Shown: positions 27,201 to 35,388, counted from the first letter of the stretch. The stretch is DNA of 36,544 bases from Nitrospira sp. (GCA_029194725.1 JARFXQ010000024.1:1-36544), one strand, 5' to 3'. The notes: generated from the letters alone by a model not told the origin. Translations and numbers: made by a program.

Positions 27201-29462
27201 TTATGCATTCCCGATCGAGTCGATGTCGACGACGAATTTGATCCGTCCGTTGTAATAGTCTCGCTCCAGTTTCTGGACGGAATCATGGATCCGCCGGCTA
27301 AGGGTAGTGACAGCAGTTCCTTTTACTAAGATGCGATACTGCTGGCGGCCTTTTGGATGTCTGCGTATTGCCGGCACTGGTCCTAAAACAATGAAAGCCT
27401 CCTGCTCACAATCGTTCCGTTCCAGCTCCGCCCCCCATCGCTTGGCAGCCTCCTCGACCATCCTAATGTCTTTGCCGATTACCGAGAGCTCAGCTAAGTG
27501 GCAGACTGGCGGATACCGAAGAAGCCGGCGCGCATCGTATTCTTCATCGTAAAATTGATCGGGATCTCCTGAGATCAAGGCCTGTACGGCATGATGTGTC
27601 GGCAGGCGCGTCTGTACGATAACTCGACCTCCGGCGGACCCCGGAGATGCCAGGTTGGCTGCATCAACCAAGAAGTGATAGGTGCGCTCCGCGGCACGAA
27701 ATTCCGAGATGTGCAACCCTGAATCTGCATGAAGGATCCCCACCAAGCCATAGCGGGGCAGTGGCTCCCGGCGAAACAGCGCTTGGGTGCCAATCAGAAC
27801 ATCCCACGCGCCAGACCTGGTACCTTCCCACAGGGCACGCGCCGACGCCGAACGCCGGAGTGTGTCGCCATCGAGTCGGGCGATTTTAGCCCGTGGAAAT
27901 ATGTGACGAACGTCCGCTTCAACCCGCTCGGTGCCATGACCAACGGGACTCATACGGGGGGCACGGCACAAAGGGCAGAGCTCCGGCAATCGGTCCGCCC
28001 TACCACAGTAGCGGCACGTCAGCCTGCCGACCTCACGATAATAGGTAAGCGCGACGTGACAGGCATCGCAACGGGGAACCCAGCCACAGTCTCTACAAAC
28101 CAAGGTCCCGGCATAACCTTTCCTATTGAGGAAGAGCAGGATCTTGGCATGGTCCTGCAGCGCTTCGTGCATCGCTCGGATGAGTTTGTGGCTGAGGAGA
28201 GTGCCGGCAGGCTCGTTGCGAAGGTCAACGAGTTCAATCGTAGGTCGAAGGACAACTTCTTGTGGGACATGGTGGATCTCAGCCTCGGAATCGAACCTCG
28301 ATTCAAGGGATGGGTGAGCCGAGGCCAGTACAACAAGCGCCGGTTCGGTCTCAGCTCTCAAATAGGCGACCTCCCTGGCATGATAGCGAGGCTCCTGAGG
28401 TTCTTTCAGGGCCGGATCCTCTTCTCCTTCCACCCAGATCAGACCGATCGAACTAAGGGGTGAAAATATGGCTGAACGGGTTCCTACGATTACCGAGGGA
28501 GTCTGTCCTTGACTCTGTTGCCATCGACCAGATTCTGAAGGTGGGCGTGCGAAGGTTACTTGGAGGTCCGTGAGTCTAGTGAGCACCTGTGTTAACCAGG
28601 ATGCTCTCACGACCTCGCCGGTGAGGACTAGAGCGGATTTCTTCATGGAGTGCGCTTGCTGAATAGCGTCCACAAGCCGGCTGAGTCGCTGTTCCCACGG
28701 GGCATGGAGGACGAGTTTGCTCATGCGGTTGCTGTGAAGGCACTGTGAGACACGCGTTTTCCAGGAGGAATCGACCTCCGGGAGCGTTTCAGTGAGCGGA
28801 GCGCCGTCCACGAGTGTTCGGCGATCATACTCGTCAACATTGAGCTTTCTGCTCGGCTTTTGAAGCTCGACATCGGTGTTGTTCGAAGGCATGAACGCTA
28901 CCCACGACCTATTGATGAGGTCGTCAATTCCCCGCTGGACTTTTCGCTGTCGAGTGGGTTGAAGTGTCGAGGACAGGATTCCAGAAGTTCGTCGGGCAAT
29001 GCGGTTGAGAATTGGCCTCAGCTCGTCTGGACAGAGGCTGGCTTTCAAGGCCGCACGACCCTGCGCAGTGGCTACATACCGGGTGGGAGACGGTTTTCGT
29101 GTTGCCATCGCAGGCAAAATGAGCCGAAGACACTGGCCCCATGGCGCAACGTAATAGGCCGCGACCTTGCGCGATAGTTCGAGCAGCGACGTAGGCAGGC
29201 TGGAATCGCTGCCTAGAGAGTGGATCTCCCTAATGGAAGCGGGTTTTATCTCGGTTGCAAGATGGTCACTCAGCGAGATGACGACCCCCTCCAGCACCGT
29301 ACGCCCAAACGGGACAAGGACGCGACGCCCTATGGCGATGGTCTGAGCTAAGGCGGGAGGAACGAGATAGGTGAAGGACTTCGCGATATGACGGGGCACG
29401 ATAACTTCTGCATAGAGTGCCTCCGTTCGACGAGGAAGCGCCGAGGTCTCATCGGAAGCCAT
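27201..29462 (-). CDS. priA: PriA-like primosomal protein with degenerate helicase motifs
   Basis: PriA restarts collapsed replication forks. This 753-residue homologue keeps the N-terminal DNA-binding domain (AEVIVPRHIAKSFTYLVP, RRVLVPFGRTVLEGVV) and the zinc region with eight cysteines (CRDCGWVPRCDACHVAL, CRYCG, CPLC). It also keeps VGTRSAIFSPL, the GTQ motif, EFRAAERTYHFL and a normal C-terminal domain. ATPase motifs are altered: Walker A (GVTGSGKT) is HAPWEQRL at 253-260, DEEH is EGEED at 345-349, GSATPSLES is ASAHPSLES, and the arginine-finger motif QVAGRAGR reads DAANLASP. The frame is intact, so this is divergence and not frameshift. ATG 29462 is chosen by homology; an upstream TTG at 29564 would add 34 residues. 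It is probably a non-helicase loader. Confidence 0.9.
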   Translation of the reverse strand: MASDETSALPRRTEALYAEVIVPRHIAKSFTYLVPPALAQTIAIGRRVLVPFGRTVLEGVVISLSDHLATEIKPASIREIHSLGSDSSLPTSLLELSRKVAAYYVAPWGQCLRLILPAMATRKPSPTRYVATAQGRAALKASLCPDELRPILNRIARRTSGILSSTLQPTRQRKVQRGIDDLINRSWVAFMPSNNTDVELQKPSRKLNVDEYDRRTLVDGAPLTETLPEVDSSWKTRVSQCLHSNRMSKLVLHAPWEQRLSRLVDAIQQAHSMKKSALVLTGEVVRASWLTQVLTRLTDLQVTFARPPSESGRWQQSQGQTPSVIVGTRSAIFSPLSSIGLIWVEGEEDPALKEPQEPRYHAREVAYLRAETEPALVVLASAHPSLESRFDSEAEIHHVPQEVVLRPTIELVDLRNEPAGTLLSHKLIRAMHEALQDHAKILLFLNRKGYAGTLVCRDCGWVPRCDACHVALTYYREVGRLTCRYCGRADRLPELCPLCRAPRMSPVGHGTERVEADVRHIFPRAKIARLDGDTLRRSASARALWEGTRSGAWDVLIGTQALFRREPLPRYGLVGILHADSGLHISEFRAAERTYHFLVDAANLASPGSAGGRVIVQTRLPTHHAVQALISGDPDQFYDEEYDARRLLRYPPVCHLAELSVIGKDIRMVEEAAKRWGAELERNDCEQEAFIVLGPVPAIRRHPKGRQQYRILVKGTAVTTLSRRIHDSVQKLERDYYNGRIKFVVDIDSIGNA

Positions 29463-29784
29463 GCCGCATTCTAGCAGTCCGAAAATGCGAAGGATACCGA
29501 TCGCATCGGCGCCCTCGGCCAGGAACCTACCCGGTTGGACAACGTCGTTGTTTGAGGAATCCAAATGTCCAGTACGTCGCCCATTCTAATACGCTAGGGC
29601 AACACCCTCATTCTCAACCTCGGGAGGTTAATGAGTTTTGTCTCTCGCTGCCCCGAGAGAGCAGAGAAACACAAGAGTTCTTCCCGAGCCTGTTTGAGCT
29701 TCATCTGAAGAGTGCCAAGCCGCGAGACCAAGGCTGCCTTGCCCCTTTACGCTGACGCAGATGATCCACGGTGAACCTGCCGCC
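29463..29784. other. Non-coding region between divergent priA and the TIR operon
   Basis: No convincing gene is seen here. A perfect 7-base inverted repeat TCTCTCG/CGAGAGA with a 6-base loop lies at 29641-29660, without a following T-run, so it is not a standard terminator. The region must hold the priA promoter, which could not be placed with confidence. Confidence 0.5.
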
Positions 29785-29813
29785 TTGAGAGCCAATCCTC
29801 TTTGCGGTATGGT
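29785..29813 (+). promoter_or_regulatory. Sigma70-type promoter candidate for the TIR-TPR-MNT-HEPN operon
   Basis: TTGAGA (29785-29790, five of six) and TATGGT (29808-29813, four of six) are separated by 17 bases. Transcription would begin near 29820, leaving about 25 bases before the TIR gene ATG. No other promoter-like pair was seen between the four overlapping genes. Confidence 0.45.
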
Positions 29814-29845
29814 ACCCATCCGATCTCCTACTTAGGGCGACCCGG

Positions 29846-30853
29846 ATGCCAACCGTCTTCCTCAGCTATTCCCGCGCGGACCTGCCGCTCATCGAGCACC
29901 TTGAAGCAGAGCTCAAGAACCATCCAGAGGTTTCCATCTGGCGCGACCAAGAAAAGATTTACGGTGGGCAGAAGTGGCCGAAGGTGTTGGGCGAAGCCAT
30001 TGCCGATCAAGACGTATTTCTCCTCGCTTGGTCGAAGAGTGCTGCCGCTTCCCATTTCGTCGAGTTCGAATGGTGCACGGCGATCGCGCTGAAGAAAACC
30101 ATCGTCCCCTGCCTGCTTGACGATACACCACTTGCCTCGTCGCTCAAGACATTCCATGGGTATCGTCTAGATGATGCCACTGGGCTCATCAAGTCTCTGC
30201 GAGGCGCGCCGCTTGCCGATGTGCAGAGACGGGAACCGGTCATTCAGAGCCTCAACAAGATCACTGCAACAGAAGCGAAGGCCGTGCTCGAACAGGCCAA
30301 GTCCGTCTTTGCCCAACAGCAATGGACGGTTCAAGGGAACGTCTACCAAGCCGCCGGCGATATCCACATTCACCATGAGCCAGGTCCACCAGTCGCGCCA
30401 GAGAAGCCCAAACCGCTTGTCGAGCAATGGCAGACTTGGGTCGGTTTGGTTGTGGCACTTCTGACCGCCGTGACCCTGCTGTTGGATCTACCAGCCAAGT
30501 GGCGTGGCTCAACTGCTTCTGCGCCCGTCGAGCCCCCAAGAAAGATTGATCCCGCGCCCCTATTTACACCGTCTTCCCGCAGTCCGATTGACCCGGAACA
30601 GCCAACGCTACAGCCACTGATCGGCGCGATTCGGAACGAAGCCAACGATCCGCTTTCCGATGTTCAGGTTTCGCTTCCAAAGTTCAAACTTACGACGACC
30701 ACCGATCCCTTGGGTCAGTTTCAATTTGAAGTCACCACCTCACGCCAAGAGACCGTCGGCCTTCTTGCTCAGAAGCAAGGGTATCGGCCATACGAAGCGG
30801 ATGTGACCTTGGGGAACGTCAATCTCAGCTTTACCATGAAGAAGAGAAAATGA
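29846..30853 (+). CDS. Membrane-anchored TIR-domain protein with extracytoplasmic carboxypeptidase-regulatory-like domain
   Basis: The 335-residue protein begins with a TIR domain (residues 1-130): VFLSYSRAD, the IWRDQEKIYGGQKW loop, and SHFVEFEW with Glu75 at the place of the catalytic glutamate of NAD-cleaving TIR enzymes. A short motif VQGNVYQAAGDIHIHH (162-177) follows, then a proline-rich linker, one membrane helix (about 198-214) and a second linker. The C-terminal beta-sandwich (about 255-332, DVQVSLPKFKLTTTTDPLGQ) resembles carboxypeptidase regulatory-like domains. The likely topology is TIR inside and sandwich in the periplasm. The stop overlaps the next start (ATGA). A role in immunity or stress by NAD depletion is inference. 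Confidence 0.85.
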   Translation: MPTVFLSYSRADLPLIEHLEAELKNHPEVSIWRDQEKIYGGQKWPKVLGEAIADQDVFLLAWSKSAAASHFVEFEWCTAIALKKTIVPCLLDDTPLASSLKTFHGYRLDDATGLIKSLRGAPLADVQRREPVIQSLNKITATEAKAVLEQAKSVFAQQQWTVQGNVYQAAGDIHIHHEPGPPVAPEKPKPLVEQWQTWVGLVVALLTAVTLLLDLPAKWRGSTASAPVEPPRKIDPAPLFTPSSRSPIDPEQPTLQPLIGAIRNEANDPLSDVQVSLPKFKLTTTTDPLGQFQFEVTTSRQETVGLLAQKQGYRPYEADVTLGNVNLSFTMKKRK

Positions 30854-33378
30854 GTCACCGTCTTGCACTCGCCATCGCCTTGCTTTGCCTGATCCTGCCG
30901 ACAAACTCGGTTGCCAAGGATCGCTTTCTCCAGGGGCGCGTGCTCTTGGTGGGCGAGCAAGACGAAATCACGCCGCTGATTGGCCAGGATGTGGCCATCG
31001 TCGAATCGGGTGATGCAGCACGAACCAAAGAAAAAGGCCGGTTCCGGATCTTTCTCAAAGACATCTTCAAGCCAGGTACCAGAATCACGCTATCGGTTGA
31101 GAAGAAGGGGTGGCGCATCCAGTATCCATTGGATGGAGAGGCGAGAGTGCCCGATGATCTCGACAAAGAGCTGGTGGATATCCGCCTGTTGCCGGTCGGG
31201 TCCAAGAAATTTTGGTCCGCCGATCGGATTGAAAAATTCATACGCGACATCGCGGACAAGTCCAAAGAGCAAGTGCGGCCCGAAGGCAAGCCAGAAGAGA
31301 TCGACTTCAGCCGCTATATCAAGGACTGGGCCGTGAAGTACGGGTTCAGTGCACAGCAGGCAAGAGTTGAGATCGAGAAATGGGTGGCTGAAGCGGAACA
31401 GAAGAATGATCCCTATCAGCTTGGCTTGGCCGCCTATGCGAAGAAGAATTTCGGCGAGGCCGGCAAGCTGTTCGAGGAATCTGCGGCGGGAAAGGCGCGC
31501 CGGGCGCACGAGGCCACGGCCATAGCTGAGCGGCTCACCGACGAAGCCATCCGCGATTTTCGGTTGGCAGGAGATGCCCATACAAACAATTACCACTTTG
31601 AGGAGGCCCTCATCGCCTATCAAAAGGCCAGGGAGCTTACTTCGCCGAAAGAGAATCCAATTCTGTGGGCTGCTCTCTCCGTATTGGTGGGGAGTGCCGA
31701 ACGGGAAATCGGCATTCGGACAGAGACAAAAGAGATTCATCACCACCTGGAAAAGGCCGTCGCGGCCTATCGCGCCGCCTTGACGGTCTATACGAAAGAG
31801 CAGCTCCCGCAAGACTGGGCCGGGACGCAAAACAACCTCGGCAACGTGTTGCAGGAGCAAGGCATTCGCACCGGCGGCGAGGCCGGCACCCAGCTCCTCG
31901 CCCAGGCCGTTGAGGCCTATCGCGCCGCCTTGACGGTCTATACGAAAGACCAGCTCCCGCAAGACTGGGCCGGGACGCAAAACAACCTCGGCAACGTGTT
32001 GCAGGAGCAAGGCATTCGCACCGGCGGCGAGGCCGGCACCCAGCTCCTCGCCCAGGCCGTTGAGGCCTATCGCGCCGCCTTGACGGTCTATACGAAAGAC
32101 CAGCTCCCGCAAGACTGGGCGACGACGCAGAACAACCTCGGCAACGTGTTGCAGAAGCAAGGCATTCGCACCGGCGGCGAGGCCGGCACCCAGCTCCTCG
32201 CCCAGGCCGTTGAGGCCTATCGCGCCGCCTTGACGGTCTATACGAAAGACCAGCTCCCGCAAGACTGGGCCGGGACGCAAAACAACCTCGGCAACGTGTT
32301 GCAGGAGCAAGGCATTCGCACCGGCGGCGAGGCCGGCACCCAGCTCCTCGCCCAGGCCGTTGAGGCCTATCGCGCCGCCTTGACGGTCTATACGAAAGAG
32401 CAACTTCCGCAACGATGGGCGACGACGCAGAACAACCTCGGCAACGTGTTGCAGAAGCAAGGCATTCGCACCGGCGGCGAGGCCGGCACCCAGCTCCTCG
32501 CCCAGGCCGTCGCGGCCTATCGCGCCGCCTTGACGGTCTATACGAAAGCGCAGCTCCCGCAAGATTGGGCTAGGACTCAAATGAACCTTGGCACTGTGTT
32601 GAGCGACCAGGGACGACGGGCCGCTGGGGCCGACAGTGTGCGCCTGCTCCAGGCGGCGGAGGCCGCGTACCGCGAGGCGTTGACGGTCTATACGAAAGCG
32701 CAGCTCCCGCAAGATTGGGCTAGGACTCAAATGGGCCTTGGCACTGTGTTGAGCGACCAGGGAGCCCGGGCCGCTGGGGCCGACAGTGTGCGCCTGCTCC
32801 AGGGTGCAGAAATCGCTTTCCGAGAAGCTTTAACCGTCTACACGCAAGATCAACTTCCACAAGCCTGGATCGATACCTCCGGTAATCTCACGGAAACCTT
32901 GTTCCTTAGTGGTCAATTCGCCAAGGCAAGGGACCACCTCGCGATGTTGTTAGCGTACCAGGATCTAGGACCTTCTACGAGAACCGCCTTGCTTGCGATT
33001 GCAATTGCAAATTCAGTGGCCCTTGGAACCGTCGAGCAAACCCATACGGAGTTCGAAAAGACTTCGTCCCTACTCTCTCGGCAAGGCTCGGATTTCTTTT
33101 TGACGTGGGATTTCAGTTCTATCAGGACCTTCATCGACAAGAATCCGATCTTTGGCAAATACCGCCAATGGCTGCTTCAGCTCATCGAGACATTCCAGAG
33201 CGGTCGGCGAGATGACATGTTGGCTGCTATCCAAACCGCGAGAGAGGCGTTTAAAAAACCACGAAACCCTAGACCTCAGATCTCGTTTTCAGAAACGAAG
33301 GATGGACTGCTTGTCAGAATCGGGGTAAATCAGTATCCTAATTCGTTAGAAGAGCTTGCAAGCCATGACCACCACTGA
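30850..33378 (+). CDS. Exported tetratricopeptide-repeat protein with near-identical 50-residue repeats
   Basis: The 842-residue product has a signal peptide (residues 1-22, hydrophobic core LALAIALLCLILP, cleavage near SVA-KD). A beta-sandwich domain (about 24-110, ARTKEKGRFRIFLKD) resembles carboxypeptidase regulatory-like folds, and a helical region extends to about 300. Eight 50-residue TPR-like units span about 308-707, each starting Y/F-R-x-ALTVYT and containing QLPQxW. The first five are nearly identical, the next two form a second subtype, and the last is degenerate. A unique C-terminal domain of about 135 residues follows. The repeat resembles peptide- or partner-binding TPRs of conflict systems. 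Its start overlaps the TIR gene and its end overlaps the MNT gene by 14 bases. Confidence 0.88.
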   Translation: MSHRLALAIALLCLILPTNSVAKDRFLQGRVLLVGEQDEITPLIGQDVAIVESGDAARTKEKGRFRIFLKDIFKPGTRITLSVEKKGWRIQYPLDGEARVPDDLDKELVDIRLLPVGSKKFWSADRIEKFIRDIADKSKEQVRPEGKPEEIDFSRYIKDWAVKYGFSAQQARVEIEKWVAEAEQKNDPYQLGLAAYAKKNFGEAGKLFEESAAGKARRAHEATAIAERLTDEAIRDFRLAGDAHTNNYHFEEALIAYQKARELTSPKENPILWAALSVLVGSAEREIGIRTETKEIHHHLEKAVAAYRAALTVYTKEQLPQDWAGTQNNLGNVLQEQGIRTGGEAGTQLLAQAVEAYRAALTVYTKDQLPQDWAGTQNNLGNVLQEQGIRTGGEAGTQLLAQAVEAYRAALTVYTKDQLPQDWATTQNNLGNVLQKQGIRTGGEAGTQLLAQAVEAYRAALTVYTKDQLPQDWAGTQNNLGNVLQEQGIRTGGEAGTQLLAQAVEAYRAALTVYTKEQLPQRWATTQNNLGNVLQKQGIRTGGEAGTQLLAQAVAAYRAALTVYTKAQLPQDWARTQMNLGTVLSDQGRRAAGADSVRLLQAAEAAYREALTVYTKAQLPQDWARTQMGLGTVLSDQGARAAGADSVRLLQGAEIAFREALTVYTQDQLPQAWIDTSGNLTETLFLSGQFAKARDHLAMLLAYQDLGPSTRTALLAIAIANSVALGTVEQTHTEFEKTSSLLSRQGSDFFLTWDFSSIRTFIDKNPIFGKYRQWLLQLIETFQSGRRDDMLAAIQTAREAFKKPRNPRPQISFSETKDGLLVRIGVNQYPNSLEELASHDHH
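31771..32820 (+). repeat. Tandem 150-bp coding repeats (seven units, two subtypes)
   Basis: Units of exactly 150 bases begin at 31771, 31921, 32071, 32221, 32371, 32521 and 32671. Units two and four are identical base for base. Units three and five share the changes giving ATTQ and QKQ in place of AGTQ and QEQ. Units six and seven form a second, mutually similar subtype. The near identity points to recent duplication or gene conversion inside the TPR gene, and copy number may vary between strains. Confidence 0.95.
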
Positions 33379-33655
33379 CGTTCTCAAGACCAAACGCAGC
33401 GATATTCTCCGCCTCGCCTCGCAGCATGGCGCATTTCATGTGCGGGTGTTTGGCTCCCTTGCTCGAGGAGAAGCAGGGCCGAGCAGCGATATCGATCTTC
33501 TGGTACAGATGGAGAAAGGACGCAGCCTATTGGATTTGATCGAACTGACTCAGGAACTGGAATCCGTCCTGCAGCGCAAAGTCGATGTCCTCACCGATGA
33601 AGGCCTCAGCCCCTATCTCAAAGAGCGCATCCAGGCCGAAGCCGTCCCTCTATAA
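33365..33655 (+). CDS. MNT-type nucleotidyltransferase antitoxin (MntA-like)
   Basis: The 96-residue protein is a minimal nucleotidyltransferase with the catalytic signature GSLARGEAGPSSDIDLLV at about residues 31-48 (the two aspartates bind metal) and a third acidic residue in KVDVLTDEG. Such proteins are the antitoxins of HEPN-MNT modules; some AMPylate the HEPN toxin. ATG 33365 lies inside the end of the TPR gene (14-base overlap), so it is translationally linked to it. An in-frame TTG at 33356 is not needed. Its stop TAA overlaps the ATA at which the HEPN frame would begin. Confidence 0.9.
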   Translation: MTTTDVLKTKRSDILRLASQHGAFHVRVFGSLARGEAGPSSDIDLLVQMEKGRSLLDLIELTQELESVLQRKVDVLTDEGLSPYLKERIQAEAVPL

Positions 33656-34002
33656 AGGACGATCGCATCTACCTCTTTCACATTCGAGACGCCATCCAGC
33701 ACGTTCTCACCTACACCGAAGCCGGACGAGATAGCTTCTTTGCCGACCGCAAGACCCAAGATGCGGTGGTGCGCAATCTAGAGATCATAGGCGAAGCGAC
33801 CAAACATCTGTCTCAGCGGTTCAAAGACGCTCATCCTGACATTTCGTGGAAGCCCATCGCCGGGATGCGGGACAAACTCATCCATGATTATTTCGGCATC
33901 AATCTGCAACTGGTCTGGGATGTGGTAGAGCGAGACTTGCCGACGTTGAAGCGCAAAGTCGCGCACCTTCTCGATCTCCTGGAGAAAAAACCGCCATCCT
34001 AA
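33652..34002 (+). CDS. HEPN-domain ribonuclease toxin (DUF86 type) without a canonical start codon
   Basis: The frame encodes a full HEPN protein of about 116 residues: KDDRIYLFHIRDAIQHVL at its beginning, FFADRKTQDAVVRNLEIIGE, and the catalytic R-x4-H in GMRDKLIHDYFGI. Homologues of this family begin MKDDRIYL; here the matching codon is ATA (33652-33654), overlapping the antitoxin stop as ATAA. No ATG, GTG or TTG occurs in this frame between the TGA at 33598 and the GTG at 33766. The GTG at 33766 would lose the first helix (about 38 residues). Either a rare ATA start is used, or one G-to-A change has silenced the toxin while keeping the antitoxin stop. The rest of the gene is undamaged. Confidence 0.75.
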   Translation: MKDDRIYLFHIRDAIQHVLTYTEAGRDSFFADRKTQDAVVRNLEIIGEATKHLSQRFKDAHPDISWKPIAGMRDKLIHDYFGINLQLVWDVVERDLPTLKRKVAHLLDLLEKKPPS

Positions 34003-34143
34003 GATTTGGGTCTACTGGATCCCGCAGACACGGATGATGCGTTATCTCCGACTTCGCTTGCTCGCCGGGGCGATCAGTCCGCAATGCTGGCTTTTCTGCT
34101 TATACTCCTGCTGCCCGCTTCGTAACCTACGGTCGGAGGAATG

Positions 34144-35361
34144 ATGTCGGAATCCCTGTCGGTCCAGTGTTGCATTGCCGGCGGAGGGCCTGCCGGGATG
34201 ATGCTTGGGCTCCTGCTGGCCAGGGCCGGCGTTTCGGTGCTCGTTCTCGAAAAGCACGAAGATTTTCTGCGTGATTTTCGCGGCGACACCTTGCATCCCT
34301 CGACGTTGGAGATCATCCACGAGCTGGGCCTGCTCGAACGCTTCCTTCGCTTGCCTCATCAGAAGGTATCGCGGATCAACGCGCGGTTCGGTGATCTGGA
34401 GTTCACGGTGGCAGATTTCTCTCATCTGCCGACCCAATGCCACTACGTCGCCTTCATGCCGCAGTGGGACTTTCTCAATTTTCTCGTGGAGGTGGGGAGC
34501 TGGTATCCAGGATTTCAGGTCCGCATGAGCGCAGAAGTGACGGACGTGATCGAGAGTGGAGGGGCCGTCGTAGGGCTGCACGCTGACACGGCAACGGGAC
34601 CTCTGGAGGTTCGCGCCGCGCTTGTCGTGGGGGCCGATGGCCGGGACTCGATTGTCCGCAAGAAAGCAGGACTATCTGTAGAAGAATTCGGCGCTCCGAT
34701 GGATGTGCTCTGGTTCCGATTGTCGCGCAAGACCGAGGACCCGGTCGATCCGATGGGTCGCTTCGATGCCGCTCGGATCTTCATCATGCTGAATCGGGGT
34801 GCCTACTGGCAGTGCGGCTTCGTCATTGCCAAGGGAACACTGGGCGAGATTCGAGCGAGCGGCCTATCGCTGTTCCGCGACAGTGTGGCGAAGCTGGCCC
34901 CGTTTGCCGCAGACCGCGTCCACGAACTGCAAGACTGGGAACGGATCAAACTGCTGACCGTGCAAGTCGATCGATTGCGACAGTGGTATAAGCCCGGACT
35001 GCTCTGTATCGGAGACGCGGCGCACGCCATGTCGCCGGTCGGGGGAGTCGGAATCAACCTGGCGATCCAGGATGCGGTGGCGGCGGCGAATCTGTTGGCG
35101 GAGCCGTTGCGCAATGGGAGCGTGACCGAAGCAGATTTGGCCAAGGTGCAGGCCCGCCGTATGTGGGCTACTCAGCTGACGCAACGGGCACAACTCATCG
35201 TCCAGAATCGTGTCATCAGACGTGTACTGGATAGTAAAGGTCCGCTGCCGGCTCCTTGGGCCCTCCGGCTCCTTGCGCGGTTCCCCTTTCTACGGCGTAT
35301 CCCCGCCAGAATGATCGGGCTTGGAGTCCGACCTGAGCATGTACGAACACCGGTCGGTTGA
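34144..35361 (+). CDS. FAD-dependent monooxygenase (PHBH-type)
   Basis: The 405-residue protein has the Rossmann FAD motif CCIAGGGPAGMMLGLLLARAG at the start with VLVLEKHED closing it, and LVVGADGRDSIVRK (the DG motif). The C-terminal FAD-phosphate motif is CIGDAAHAMSPVGGVGINLAIQDA. These define class A flavoprotein hydroxylases, which use NAD(P)H and oxygen on aromatic or similar substrates. The C-terminal helices (about 335-405, RRMWATQLTQRAQLIVQNR, then PFLRRIPARMIGLGVRPEH) are typical. The start is ATG 34144 with GGAGG four bases away; ATG 34141 directly before it is possible. The substrate is unknown. Confidence 0.9.
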   Translation: MSESLSVQCCIAGGGPAGMMLGLLLARAGVSVLVLEKHEDFLRDFRGDTLHPSTLEIIHELGLLERFLRLPHQKVSRINARFGDLEFTVADFSHLPTQCHYVAFMPQWDFLNFLVEVGSWYPGFQVRMSAEVTDVIESGGAVVGLHADTATGPLEVRAALVVGADGRDSIVRKKAGLSVEEFGAPMDVLWFRLSRKTEDPVDPMGRFDAARIFIMLNRGAYWQCGFVIAKGTLGEIRASGLSLFRDSVAKLAPFAADRVHELQDWERIKLLTVQVDRLRQWYKPGLLCIGDAAHAMSPVGGVGINLAIQDAVAAANLLAEPLRNGSVTEADLAKVQARRMWATQLTQRAQLIVQNRVIRRVLDSKGPLPAPWALRLLARFPFLRRIPARMIGLGVRPEHVRTPVG

Positions 35362-35388
35362 TTCAACGATCGTGGGGCGTTGGATCCA

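Noticed and set aside
27729..28463. Plus-strand frame of 244 codons inside priA
   Set aside because: No recognisable domain; it lies entirely within the minus-strand priA, which has clear motifs.
29641..29660. Inverted repeat as a rho-independent terminator
   Set aside because: The stem is perfect but no T-run follows on either strand, and it lies in a divergent promoter region.
31090..32730. Long minus-strand frame of 546 codons across the TPR gene
   Set aside because: It mirrors the 150-bp repeats of the plus-strand gene. Its protein is a repetitive Leu/Arg/Gly sequence without a domain, whereas the plus strand has a signal peptide and TPR units.
31771..32820. CRISPR-like regular direct repeats
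   Set aside because: The period is 150 bases with no unique spacers, and the repeats are in frame within a coding gene.
33766..34002. Short HEPN gene starting at GTG 33766
   Set aside because: It would omit the first helix that homologues have, and protein-like HEPN sequence continues upstream without a break to the ATA at 33652.
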